Assembly: GCF_030068615.1 (NCBI RefSeq)
Contig: NZ_JASJOC010000005.1
Location: 124,001 to 188,000 of the forward strand
Reading direction: 5' to 3'
From: Halostagnicola sp. A-GB9-2
Lineage (GTDB): Archaea > Halobacteriota > Halobacteria > Halobacteriales > Natrialbaceae
DNA: 64,000 nucleotides
In this document: in pieces, positions 17,340 to 26,437 of the stretch
How the letters are laid out: the number at the start of each line of letters is the position of its first letter
Position numbering within the stretch: the stretch's first letter is position 1
Position numbers and translations under genes: made by a program
Notes under the pieces: generated by a model
Told to the model about the DNA's origin: nothing
The model's input: the letters and a program-made list of their open reading frames with translations, nothing else
Database searches by the model: none

Positions 17340-20255
17340 TCACTCGCGTCCTTCCTCGAGGTAAGCCGACAACAGGTTCCATAACCCTTTCCGCAAGTGC
17401 TGGTGAAGCGTCGACGAGGAAATCCCCATCGAGTCGGCGAGTTCTTCTGCAGTGATCGCTCGAGGCCAATCGTAGTATCCCGACGCGTACGCTGATTCGA
17501 GCGACGAGCGTTGTTTTTCGGTCAACGCTCCATCGAGCGCCTGTCGAAACTTATCCGCCGTTTCGATCGAGCGATCGTGTTCTCGCTTTGCCAGCAGATC
17601 CACACGATCGAAGGATTCCTCGATCAGTGAGACGATTTCGCGAACGTTTGCCGTCGTCGGGGCCTCGAGAACGACGTGTACCTCGCCGTCTGCAGCGCGG
17701 GCGGATCGCAAGGTCGCGCCGCTCTGGAGCGCGATGTGAGAGATCGACTCCGACGTGAGCGTCTGCAGCACGAAGCTCTCGTCGCTTTCCGAGAGTACTT
17801 GCACATCCTCGATCTGCTCGCAAGCGGCTGCGATTTCCAGAACCGGCTCGGGATCGGCCCCCGTTATCGTGTGGTAGTTGAGGATCTGTCGAGATTCGAT
17901 CGGTACCGCTCGTTCGAACCGACATTCACAGTCCAGTTCCGCGGAGACTTCGAGAAAGAATAGCTGCGTGTCGGATACCACGAACTCGAGTTCGATCACC
18001 GAGTCCGACAGCAACAGCGTCCTGTTCCGGATCGCGTTGATCGAGAACCCGATTACCTTGCCGAGCGATTCGAATCCGTTTATCGCTTCCTCGCCGAAGA
18101 CGTCCTCTCCCGTTCCGTTCACTACCAGCACTCCCAGGAGCCGATCACCGTACGTGAGGGGGATCGCACCCGTTGACAGAACTCCCTCGACGGGGTCGTC
18201 GGAATCGGTCTCCGAAGACTGTCCATCGAGCTGGTAGTGTCTGACGACTCCGACGGAGTCCGTCTCGATCATCTGTTCGACGGACCCGTTTCCGATACTC
18301 GAGATAGACATCTCGTTGATCGCCTCGAGATCCCTGTCGGTGATCCCCGATCCGATGCGAGTCGTGACGCGATCGGTAGTCGCTTCGATGTCGCCGATCC
18401 ACGCGCTGTGATAGAGATCGGAGTTTACCAGGTGGTCACAGACAGTCCGCTCGAGTTCTTCGCGCGTCGTCGCTTCGATGAGCCGCCGTCCGATCTCCTG
18501 GACGAGCGTGTTGATACGGTAAAGCGTCTCGAGTTGGTCACGCTGTTGGCGTGCCTCGCGCTCGTGGGTTTCGAGTAACCGTGCCCGTTCAGCGCGAGCA
18601 ATCGCCGTCCTGACGTTGACCGCTAGCATCTCTGACAGCCGAACATCGCGATCGCTGATCTCTTCGTCACGCTGTAAGATGACGCTGATCACGCCGTACT
18701 CCCCTAACGGGACGTGGAAACTCGAATAGCTGGTCGTCTGTTGATGTGAGAGACGGTCGGACGGCGGAGAATTGACGGTCATCTCCCCGCTTCGGAACGC
18801 GTGACCGGCGAGTGTCGCTTCGAGATCGTACGCCGTGTGAGTTTCAAGCAACGCCTGGGCTCCGTCCGTGGAGACGACGCATGTGAGACGATTTGAGTCG
18901 GTGTCGAACAGTCGGAGGCAGGCATTTTCAAAGCCCAGAACATCCTCGACTGCTTCGATACCGATCCGGTAAATTTCCTCGCTGTCGTCCGACTTGATCA
19001 GTTTCCGGGCGACGGCGTTGAGCGACTCGAGCTGGCGCTCCTGTGACTTCCGATCGGAGATGTCGCGAACGATGCACACGGTTCCGCCGTCATCGAGAGC
19101 GGAAAGGGTCATTTCGACGATCGTTTCACTGCCATCTGCACATTTGCCGGCCGCCTCCCCCCGCCACGAACCGTGTTCCCGTACGGCAGGAAGAACCGAC
19201 GATTCGATTCGTGCGATTTCGGCTGCCCCGAAGAGACGTTTCCAGCTTCGCCCGATAAATACGTCAGCAGTCTCGTAGCCGAGCAGTTCCGCGTGGACGT
19301 CGTTCATGTACGTGAACACGCCGTCCTCGTCCGTGATCGCCATTCCGTCGATCGCCGCGTCGATAGCCCCGGACTGTTGGCGGATCAGTCGCTCGCTCTC
19401 GAGGCGATCGAACGCTACACGTGCGTTCTTCGCGAGAATATCGATGAGTTCCTGCAGAGGGACGTTCAGATCGTCGGCGTCAGTCGATCCAACGGTCAGC
19501 AACCCGTGTTTGCCGAGTGGGGCGACGAGTCGCGCCTCGAGTCCCAGTTCCGGATGTGCCGTGTTTTCCAGTGAGCCGTAGTTCGAGAGGACGGCCATTG
19601 TTTCGTCCTCGTAACTCGTCATCTCGGCCATCTCGGGCGTGATCGAATCGGGGGATTCCGCTCTGTCGGTATCGGAGTCTCCGGATGTTCCCTCACTCAC
19701 GGCCACTGCACGAAGGTCACTACCGTCGTCTCCACCGAGCCACACCGCCGCGAGTGATCGCTCGAGGACCGTTTCGACCACATCGATAACCGTCCGAGCG
19801 ATTTCCGTCGGCGTTTCAGCGGCGGCGAATCGGCGATTCGCCTCGTTGATCGCTGCGAGTCGTTCTTCGTATTCGGTTCGCTCGACGTGGACAGATCGTT
19901 CACGATAGTTAGCGATAAACAGCTCCTGACCGTCACTTTCCACCAGTGATATGGTAATACACACGGGAACTTCCAGTTCGTTTTCATGACGGAGCGAAAG
20001 TTCGCCGGTTGCTCTTTCTTTCTCTACTGCGACTTGATTGCGGAGTTGAGTGAACGTCAGTAACTGTTCGGCTGGAACTAACTCTTCGATAGACCGATCG
20101 AGCAGTTCTCCGGGAGCGGATCCGAGGGACTCTTCCGCCGCCCGATTGACAAAGACGATGGCACCACCCCGCTCGAAACTGATGACACATTCGGTGATCA
20201 CTGCGGTTACCTCTTCGAAGAACGTGTCGTTGACTCGAGGTGAAGTAACGCCCAT
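17340..20255 (-). CDS. Bat-type sensor/transcription regulator: PAS-GAF-PAS-GAF-GAF-HTH
   Basis: 971 aa from the ATG at 20255 (MGVTSPRVND). The upstream 44 codons form a hydrophobic stretch that does not fit the family. Domains: PAS (about 10-125, AVITECVISFERGGAIVFVN); GAF (about 140-290); PAS (about 310-420, GMAITDEDGVFTYMNDVHAE); GAF (about 435-590); GAF (about 600-755); a Bat-associated region (about 765-905); and the C-terminal HTH_10 (about 915-965, LTEKQRSSLESAYASGYYDW). It has no kinase or receiver, so sensing by PAS/GAF probably acts directly on the DNA-binding domain. It is a paralogue of the 846-aa regulator to its left. Targets cannot be read from the sequence. Confidence 0.88.
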   Translation of the reverse strand: MGVTSPRVNDTFFEEVTAVITECVISFERGGAIVFVNRAAEESLGSAPGELLDRSIEELVPAEQLLTFTQLRNQVAVEKERATGELSLRHENELEVPVCITISLVESDGQELFIANYRERSVHVERTEYEERLAAINEANRRFAAAETPTEIARTVIDVVETVLERSLAAVWLGGDDGSDLRAVAVSEGTSGDSDTDRAESPDSITPEMAEMTSYEDETMAVLSNYGSLENTAHPELGLEARLVAPLGKHGLLTVGSTDADDLNVPLQELIDILAKNARVAFDRLESERLIRQQSGAIDAAIDGMAITDEDGVFTYMNDVHAELLGYETADVFIGRSWKRLFGAAEIARIESSVLPAVREHGSWRGEAAGKCADGSETIVEMTLSALDDGGTVCIVRDISDRKSQERQLESLNAVARKLIKSDDSEEIYRIGIEAVEDVLGFENACLRLFDTDSNRLTCVVSTDGAQALLETHTAYDLEATLAGHAFRSGEMTVNSPPSDRLSHQQTTSYSSFHVPLGEYGVISVILQRDEEISDRDVRLSEMLAVNVRTAIARAERARLLETHEREARQQRDQLETLYRINTLVQEIGRRLIEATTREELERTVCDHLVNSDLYHSAWIGDIEATTDRVTTRIGSGITDRDLEAINEMSISSIGNGSVEQMIETDSVGVVRHYQLDGQSSETDSDDPVEGVLSTGAIPLTYGDRLLGVLVVNGTGEDVFGEEAINGFESLGKVIGFSINAIRNRTLLLSDSVIELEFVVSDTQLFFLEVSAELDCECRFERAVPIESRQILNYHTITGADPEPVLEIAAACEQIEDVQVLSESDESFVLQTLTSESISHIALQSGATLRSARAADGEVHVVLEAPTTANVREIVSLIEESFDRVDLLAKREHDRSIETADKFRQALDGALTEKQRSSLESAYASGYYDWPRAITAEELADSMGISSSTLHQHLRKGLWNLLSAYLEEGRE

Positions 20256-20400
20256 ATAGGACTCTAGAGGTATCCCACGGGCATAAATATAACATACAAC
20301 AAACAGGAATACTATCTTATTTTTGGAACGGAAACGGATAATTGCTTGGTGCGTAATTCGCTGTGGCAGGGATATCGTCTCGTTCACCGTTCAAGTAATC

Positions 20401-20580
20401 ACCTCGGGGTCAAGTCGTTCGAGAATCTTTGATTTTCGTGACTGAGCGAATCAGAGCTAAGCGGGACCTTTGCTCCCGCGAGGTCAGCGAGACGTACGTC
20501 TCGCCAGAATCCGCGATGTCCGCGAAGCCTTCGGCTTCGCTTGATCACGGAAATCTCCGATTTCCGAACGACCCCGAGGT
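20401..20580. repeat. 180-bp multi-hairpin palindromic element
   Basis: The outer arms are ACCTCGGGGTC...GTTCG (from 20401) and CGAACGACCCCGAGGT (20565-20580), inverted with a 5-nt insertion in the left arm. Inside are further stems: GCGGGACC/CTCCCGC, GCGAGACGTACGTCTCGC, CGAAGCCTTCGGCTTCG and GGAAATCTCCGATTTCC. There is no open frame. It fills most of the 423-bp gap upstream of the 971-aa regulator. It resembles a palindrome-associated mobile unit or transposon end; a structured RNA is possible. Confidence 0.7.
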
Positions 20581-20678
20581 ATTCTCCTGTTCTGCTGATA
20601 AAACGCTGGAAGAAACGCAAGTAGACTGATTCTGCCGTTCGGAACTCGATCGACGAACGGTATCGTCACGTCGCGAAC

Positions 20679-21761
20679 TCACTCGTATTCGGCAGATTTT
20701 AACGATTCGACGTCCCGTATCAACCGCTCCGCGTTTCGAAGTCGCAATTCTCGAGCGCGTTCGAGTGGAACCTGCCCCTTCGTCTCGAAATCCGCTGTGA
20801 GCGGATCGTACTCCTCGACACGGAACCCCATTCGTTCGAGGTACCGAGAGACTTCGGTCGATTCGAGTCCGTCGACCATGGCCGCTTTCGCGTACTCGTC
20901 GAGTCGCTCGAATTCGGGGAGGACGATTTCCTCGGCCGTCCACTCGCCGGTTCCCTCCCCGATGCGGACGTTGGTATGGTGAATCTCCTCCATGATGGTG
21001 TTCATCTCGCCGACGAGTCGAAGCAACTGACTCGGCAGCGTCGCGTCGGGTGACCGCCACTCGACCGTCGGCATCTCCTCGCGCAGTCTGACGGGCGTCC
21101 AGACGGCGTCGTCGGTCGAGAAGTGAGCGTCGACTTTCGCTTCGGAAATCCCCCTCTCTTTCGCGCTCTCTTTGAACTCCTCGAGTGAGGTCTCGAGTCG
21201 TCGGTTCCACTCCGCGACGGTATCGACGTACTGCCAGAGTTGCCCGTGTTTCGGGAACTGCTGGTAACAGCCTTTTCGATAGAGATAGGCTCGGGCGCTG
21301 CTGGCGATTTGATCGCCCTGATAGTACGGCGAGGAGTTACAGAGTGCAAGCGCGGGATCGAGGGCGATGAGCGCGTTGAGTTGGTCGGTGACGTTTCGCT
21401 GTTCGAAGTGAACGTGCGTCCCGGCGCAGTACTTTGCGAACTTAAAATCCGATCCGACGACTCGTTTTTGTATCCGCCCTCGTTCGTCGGTCTTCATATC
21501 CATCGATTCGCAGTTGATCGGCGTTCCCAGCGGGACGAGTCGTTTGTCGAGTTCCGCCGCTCGCTCGAGGACTGCGTCTAACTGTTCGATTACCGTCGAT
21601 CGTAGTTCATCGATTGACTCGCACGGAGGCGTTTTCAATTCGAATAGACAATCGACGAACTCCGCTTCGGTGTACGCTGAAACGTCTGTGAGTTCGCCGG
21701 GTCGCGTGAGGACCCCATCGCGATCGGTTACCCAGTACTCGACCTCTATGCTTTTTTGCAT
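20679..21761 (-). CDS. gshA: GCS2-family glutamate-cysteine ligase-like enzyme
   Basis: 360 aa, close to the usual family length. It opens with the family's substrate/metal strand MQKSIEVEYWVTD and has FELKTPP, CAGTHVHFEQRN and CNSSPYYQG segments typical of archaeal/bacterial GCS2 (carboxylate-amine ligase) proteins. A conserved VEWRSPDATLPSQ region contributes the ATP/metal site. In halophilic archaea gamma-glutamylcysteine is the main low-molecular thiol, and this family makes it from glutamate, cysteine and ATP. The family also contains other carboxylate-amine ligases, so the exact substrate is probable rather than proved. It is monocistronic, with a C-terminal helical extension rich in Glu and Arg. 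Confidence 0.8.
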   Translation of the reverse strand: MQKSIEVEYWVTDRDGVLTRPGELTDVSAYTEAEFVDCLFELKTPPCESIDELRSTVIEQLDAVLERAAELDKRLVPLGTPINCESMDMKTDERGRIQKRVVGSDFKFAKYCAGTHVHFEQRNVTDQLNALIALDPALALCNSSPYYQGDQIASSARAYLYRKGCYQQFPKHGQLWQYVDTVAEWNRRLETSLEEFKESAKERGISEAKVDAHFSTDDAVWTPVRLREEMPTVEWRSPDATLPSQLLRLVGEMNTIMEEIHHTNVRIGEGTGEWTAEEIVLPEFERLDEYAKAAMVDGLESTEVSRYLERMGFRVEEYDPLTADFETKGQVPLERARELRLRNAERLIRDVESLKSAEYE

Positions 21762-22044
21762 TGGATTCAGTTACTACCGTCGGTTATTCCGATGCAGGCG
21801 ATATTCGGCCGACCGAAGACTGCACCCACATCGCACGAGATCCCATTCTGTTGGAACGAAGACGAGTGATAGTTAGGATGGGGGTTTAGAAACGTCACTG
21901 CTTGAATGTGCCAACTGTGAATTCATTTCTGTCCCTGATGAACCCTGAAAACGGTCAGTAGGCTCTGAAACTCTTGAAATTCATCCCTTACAAATGAAAT
22001 CCACCAACAGACTTTTTACTCAAACCCGAGTAATATATTATACG

Positions 22045-22413
22045 ATGATGTGGCAAGATATAATATTCATGATTGGAAGTGGACTCTCGGTACTGTTTCT
22101 CGCCCCGACAATCCGCGACGTAAGTGCGCGCATTCCGCTCGGGACGAGTATCCCGAGCATGACCGTTGGTGGCGTTTACGCGTTCACCTTCGGCACGATG
22201 GGCATGACGCTTTCCGCGGTCGGAGCGCTGGCGACCGCAATAATGTGGACCGTGATCGCGACGCTCCGTTCGCCGAGGGGAGATTCACCGATACAGACAC
22301 GGCGCGACGAGATCGTGCTGTTTTCGGACGATACCAGACGGTTCGTGGAGCGAACCATCGGCGGGCACGATCACGGAACGCAGTACCTGTCTCGAACGAA
22401 TACAGATCGCTAA
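22045..22413 (+). CDS. Small membrane protein, unknown function
   Basis: 122 aa from the ATG at 22045. A TTTTTACT box lies about 27 nt upstream, matching a leaderless archaeal promoter, and this places the start here rather than at the upstream ATG at 21994. Two membrane segments are clear: about 3-21 (DIIFMIGSGLSVLFLAPTI) and about 38-68 (MTVGGVYAFTFGTMGMTLSAV and onward). The C-terminal 50 residues are charged and cytoplasmic, with a GGHDHG stretch. I do not recognise a family. It stands alone between the ligase and the convergent aspartoacylase-like gene. Confidence 0.55.
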   Translation: MMWQDIIFMIGSGLSVLFLAPTIRDVSARIPLGTSIPSMTVGGVYAFTFGTMGMTLSAVGALATAIMWTVIATLRSPRGDSPIQTRRDEIVLFSDDTRRFVERTIGGHDHGTQYLSRTNTDR

Positions 22414-22557
22414 TTCCATCTGTCATCCTGATAAAATCGGAGCCGTCTTCGGATCGGTACGGAGCCGAGACTCGTCAGAAGGTATGAACTGGAGATGACT
22501 GTCCGCATTTGCCGTCCAAACGCCGACTCGAGGGTGGCAACTAGTTCTCTCTTCTCA

Positions 22558-23703
22558 TCACTTCTCTTCGGGTTCCCTCTCGCCCGCCTCCTCGCCGGCG
22601 TCGAGCGTTGATTCGACGATGTCGTCTCCCGCCTCGCCCATCCAGTGGAACGTTCGTTGGGCCTGGAACCCGATATCTTCGAACGTCGATTTGGCCGCCT
22701 CGCGTTCGTCCTCGGACAGTTTGACCAGATGAAAGAGCGGCCGACCGGGAAGGGCTCGAGGATTCGCAAGAATACCGATCAACAGACCGGTGTACGGTGC
22801 TTCGACGACGCGTTTCTCCCGCGTAAAGTGATCCGAGATGACACAGACCGTCTCTCCGCCGTCGACGATGGGATGTGGGCCCCACTTCATCTCTACCAGT
22901 CCGCCGGTATCAGCGCGAAGCCACTGCTTTTCGCCGCCGTCCTCGAGGACCTTTAGGAACCCCGATGACTCCGGTTCCGTCTCCGGTAACATATCGTGAG
23001 CCGCCATGACGTTCTCGACGCCGCCCACCGCCCGTTCGATGAGGACCGGCTGAAAACGGTCCTCCTCGCCCATCTCGATCGTGGCCGTCGGAACGTCGTC
23101 TTTAGTTGCTTCCCGCCGCAACGATCCTTCGGACCCGCCCCCGGACAGAACCAGTTCGGACCCGAACGCGTCGACGAGTCGAGAGACGCCATCGTCGTCC
23201 ATATCCGCCCGCGCGTGCATCAACGCGAGTTTGTTCCGCGTCGAGGAGTGAAAGTCCAGACCGAAGTCACACGGACCGATGAACTGATCATAAATCGCCT
23301 TCGCCATGCGGGACGCCTCCGAACCGCTGGATAGTCCCGGAAACGAGCGGTTCAGGTCGCGGTCATATATTGGAAGGTATCGCTCCTCGGCTTCGTAGCC
23401 CGGCACGTTGGCCACGTGAATGCAGACGAGTACTCCGTGAATTTCGTTCGGCTCGTACCGATCAGCCACCCGCTGGAGGACTCTTACACCGTTTATTTCG
23501 TTCCCGTGGACGGCGGCGGACAAAAAGAGCCGCGGTCCAGGCTGGTCGCCGTTGATAACCGTCACCGGCATTTTGACGGACTGACTCAAGTAATTCTCTC
23601 CGATCTCGTGCTCGAGGTGTCGCTTTTCCCCGGGGTTCACCGTCCTGGATTTGTCAGGAGAGTCGATCGAAACTGTCTCCGAAGGGGTAGCGTTTTTTGC
23701 CAT
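22558..23703 (-). CDS. Succinylglutamate desuccinylase/aspartoacylase-family zinc deacylase
   Basis: 381 aa from the ATG at 23703 (MAKNATPSET). The M14-like zinc site is visible: His and Glu in AAVHGNEINGV, the substrate arginine and DLNR motif in IYDRDLNRSFPG, and the third ligand in DFGLDFHSST. The likely catalytic Glu lies in ATIEMGEED. The C-terminal half (about 245-350) is the beta domain (GGLVEMKWGPHPIVDGG). Such enzymes cleave an N-acyl group from amino acids or related amides. Subfamilies of this length in archaea are mostly uncharacterised. Transporters and amidases nearby suggest it belongs to an amide or N-acyl-compound use cluster. Confidence 0.82.
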   Translation of the reverse strand: MAKNATPSETVSIDSPDKSRTVNPGEKRHLEHEIGENYLSQSVKMPVTVINGDQPGPRLFLSAAVHGNEINGVRVLQRVADRYEPNEIHGVLVCIHVANVPGYEAEERYLPIYDRDLNRSFPGLSSGSEASRMAKAIYDQFIGPCDFGLDFHSSTRNKLALMHARADMDDDGVSRLVDAFGSELVLSGGGSEGSLRREATKDDVPTATIEMGEEDRFQPVLIERAVGGVENVMAAHDMLPETEPESSGFLKVLEDGGEKQWLRADTGGLVEMKWGPHPIVDGGETVCVISDHFTREKRVVEAPYTGLLIGILANPRALPGRPLFHLVKLSEDEREAAKSTFEDIGFQAQRTFHWMGEAGDDIVESTLDAGEEAGEREPEEK

Positions 23704-24087
23704 GGTCTTGCGTTCTACCGATTTGGAGCGTTCCAAAAGAGGTTCGGCCTGCGGGTACAAGACCCCGATTGCTGGTCGTATACGGTTGCCCTCGTCGCTT
23801 TTCTCGAGGACCCAGTGGCCGACCGCTGTTCGTGACCAGCAAATAACAACGACCTCTTAGATGAATTCGGATAGTAGAACGTAACTACTGTCGGCTTCAA
23901 TACGGCTATCGTTGCAAATTGAGTTGCGAGAAGACCGTGATGACGTTTCGGTATGGTAATCTCTCGAGAGATCGGCCATAAGTCCGGACCTCCTTCGGCG
24001 TCCTCGATGTCCACCGCGGACGTACTGAACGTCTCGGCCCCACTGTCGAAACCGGGGCACCGTCGAAATCGAGTTGAATTGGAGGAG
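23704..24087. other. 384-bp gap, no gene recognised
   Basis: Short open frames on both strands here show no family features. No repeat or tRNA was seen. Confidence 0.4.
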
Positions 24088-24867
24088 TCAGATCGCGAGA
24101 TAGACCCCGACGAGTATCAACACGCCACCGAGAACCGTTTTGAGTCGCTCGGGATCGGTCCGATGAGCGATTCGCCACCCCACGACGACGCCGATGAGTT
24201 GGGGTACCCCGACGAGGATGACGAACGGCAGTGAGACGGCACCGTAGGAGAGGTATCCCGACGTTGCGAACACCGCGATGAAGATCGACTGGACCTGTGC
24301 GACGCCGACGGCCAGCAACATCGGAACCCCGATCACGACGAGTGCCGGAACGGCCAGTACGGGGCCGCCGACGCCGATGAGCCCGCTCGAGACGCCCAGT
24401 CCGACGCCGAGAGCGCCCAACTCGAGTCGGCCGACCGATGGGGAACCGTCGATACCGACGGAGCGGTCGAGCGAGTTTTGCTGGCGATAGAGTAGAACCG
24501 CACCGACGAGCGCGGCAAAGCCGCCGAGCAGAAGGCCGAAGAGTTCTCGAGAGACGTACGCGTTCAGGTAGGCCCCGGCGAGTGCGCCGACGATGCTCGT
24601 CGCGCTCAGGACCACGGCCATCTGGCGACCGTCGTCTCCGCCGAGTTCCCCGGAACGAATGTAGGCGAGTGTTCCGACGATTCCCGTCGCGATGAACGTC
24701 GCGTGGGCGGTGCCGGCGACCGTGGCCGACGGGAGCGGCGTGAGCGAGTACAGCGCGATGGTAACGAAGATTCCGCCCGGGCCGATCGTCGTGATTCCGA
24801 TACCGGCGAACAGAGCGATGATCGCGAGTGCGACCAGTACCGTAATCGACATCGTTGTGAATACCAT
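24088..24867 (-). CDS. TauE/SafE-family membrane permease
   Basis: 259 aa with about eight membrane segments arranged as two homologous halves. The first half has GIGITTIGPGGIFVTIAL and the second has SGLIGVGGPVLAVPALV. The paired 'G-x-G-G-x-x' re-entrant motifs are diagnostic of TauE/SafE (DUF81) permeases. Members export or import sulfite, sulfoacetate or other small organosulfur and carboxylate anions. The N-terminus (MVFTTMSI) could also start at the second Met, five codons in. It lies between the aspartoacylase-like and NRAMP-like genes, all leftward. The substrate is not readable from sequence. Confidence 0.82.
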   Translation of the reverse strand: MVFTTMSITVLVALAIIALFAGIGITTIGPGGIFVTIALYSLTPLPSATVAGTAHATFIATGIVGTLAYIRSGELGGDDGRQMAVVLSATSIVGALAGAYLNAYVSRELFGLLLGGFAALVGAVLLYRQQNSLDRSVGIDGSPSVGRLELGALGVGLGVSSGLIGVGGPVLAVPALVVIGVPMLLAVGVAQVQSIFIAVFATSGYLSYGAVSLPFVILVGVPQLIGVVVGWRIAHRTDPERLKTVLGGVLILVGVYLAI

Positions 24868-24983
24868 GAGTGAGGAGTCAGATCACACCGGACGCGGTTG
24901 GTTTGCCGAGTGAGGCGAACTGACGAGGGTTCCGTTCAGGGACTTGTCAGGCACGGTGATAATTGATGCGGAAGGGAGCACAG

Positions 24984-26246
24984 TCAGAATCCACCCGTCG
25001 TGATAAGTTCGACGAAATCCTGGACCGCGAAGACGGCCAGGACGATCGCCAAGATAACCAACAGGGCATTGATCGTGTTCAGTCGGCGCGTATTGCGGTG
25101 TTCACCCATCGTGTCTCGGTCGTTTACAGCCCAAAACAGAAGCACCGTCGCCAGAGGGAGCGCGAATATCCCGTTGTACGTCGGGAAGAGGATGACCATA
25201 TCGACGACCGACAGATCGAGCAGCGAACTGATCAACGGGGAGAAGATTCCGATCCCGGTTAGGACGATGAAGATCGATTGAAACGATCTATCATCCTTCG
25301 TGACATCGTACCCCATCGCCTGGGGGATGAGATAGGCCGGCGTCCACATGATCGGGACGATGCTGTTGAACGCGGCGGCCGTTACGCCGCCGACGAATAG
25401 CACCATCGCCCAGGTCCCCATCACTTCAACGAGGGCTTCGCCGGGAGTGATGAACGACTCGAGTTCTGTAAATCCCATTGGACGCAACACCGCGGCGGCC
25501 ACGATCAGGATCGCGATCGTCGTCAGTCCGCCGACCGCGTACCCCATCACGAGGTCTCGCCGAGCATCTTCGACATCGCTCTGGTCGCTCCATCCCTTCT
25601 GTCGAACCAGGATCGATTCGAGAAAGAAATTCGGCCAGAGTGCGGTCGTCCCGAGTACCCCTGCTGCGACGACGAGTGCATCGACGGATGTCGCCGTCGG
25701 AACGAATCCGAGCGCGACAGCACCCGGATCTGCACCGCTCGGGAGTGCGACGGCAACGTAAACTACCAGTAACGAGAGCATCATCGCGATCATGAGGTTC
25801 TCAACGATGTCGTAATCGAGGAGGCCAACAACGATCACGCACACCGTCGCGACGACCGCGATCGGTTGCCAGCCGACGACGCCGCCCGTCAGAAACGAAA
25901 CCCCCGCTCCGACGGCGGCAACCAGACCGACCGTCCAGGCGAGACACCCGATCGAAAGAAAAATTGCGATAGCAGTCGCTGCCGATCTTCCGAGTTTTTG
26001 TCTGACGAAAATCATCAACGGTTTCCCGTGAATACCGAGGCGTGCGCTCATGTCCTGTGCCACAAACCCCAGAAGGGCGGCTCCGACGACAGCCCACAAC
26101 AACGTGTATCCGTGTATCACTCCAGCCTGGCTGGCGATGAACACCGACCCCGATCCGAAGTAACTCGCGACCATCACGAACGCGAGTCCGTATTTACGTG
26201 CAAACTCCGTCAGGGTTCGACCGTAGATTTCCTGGATTGTACTCAT
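24984..26246 (-). CDS. NRAMP-superfamily transporter lacking canonical metal motifs
   Basis: 420 aa, about eleven membrane segments. The overall pattern is that of the NRAMP branch of the LeuT fold. In classical metal transporters TM1 carries DPGN. Here the equivalent stretch is SYFGSGSVFIASQ. TM6 normally carries MPH, and here it reads LWPNFFLESILV. Both sets of metal ligands are therefore replaced, so Mn/Fe transport cannot be assumed. Archaeal and bacterial NRAMP-related proteins without these motifs may carry other ions or organic solutes. The neighbours (symporter, amidases, deacylase) hint at an organic substrate. The C-terminal segment includes NDRDTMGEHRNTRRLN before the last helix. 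Confidence 0.75.
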   Translation of the reverse strand: MSTIQEIYGRTLTEFARKYGLAFVMVASYFGSGSVFIASQAGVIHGYTLLWAVVGAALLGFVAQDMSARLGIHGKPLMIFVRQKLGRSAATAIAIFLSIGCLAWTVGLVAAVGAGVSFLTGGVVGWQPIAVVATVCVIVVGLLDYDIVENLMIAMMLSLLVVYVAVALPSGADPGAVALGFVPTATSVDALVVAAGVLGTTALWPNFFLESILVRQKGWSDQSDVEDARRDLVMGYAVGGLTTIAILIVAAAVLRPMGFTELESFITPGEALVEVMGTWAMVLFVGGVTAAAFNSIVPIMWTPAYLIPQAMGYDVTKDDRSFQSIFIVLTGIGIFSPLISSLLDLSVVDMVILFPTYNGIFALPLATVLLFWAVNDRDTMGEHRNTRRLNTINALLVILAIVLAVFAVQDFVELITTGGF

Positions 26247-26437
26247 AGTGATACCTGCGACTACCAGCTTCTCGAGTGAGAATTCGATATAGTTCGATCA
26301 CCCGATCGAAAGACGGGTGATCGGAACGATATGATCGTTTGATTCGCAGGCGAATGGGTCTTTGGCGTTCACAGGCAAGCCGACATCCAGCAACAATTTA
26401 ATCGTTCCTCGCTCAGCTGAAGGGGGTGTTTGGATGA

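Noticed and set aside
20256-20387. 44-codon N-terminal extension of the 971-aa regulator
   Set aside because: It would add a single hydrophobic helix that does not fit the soluble Bat-type family, and a good ATG with PAS homology follows at 20255.
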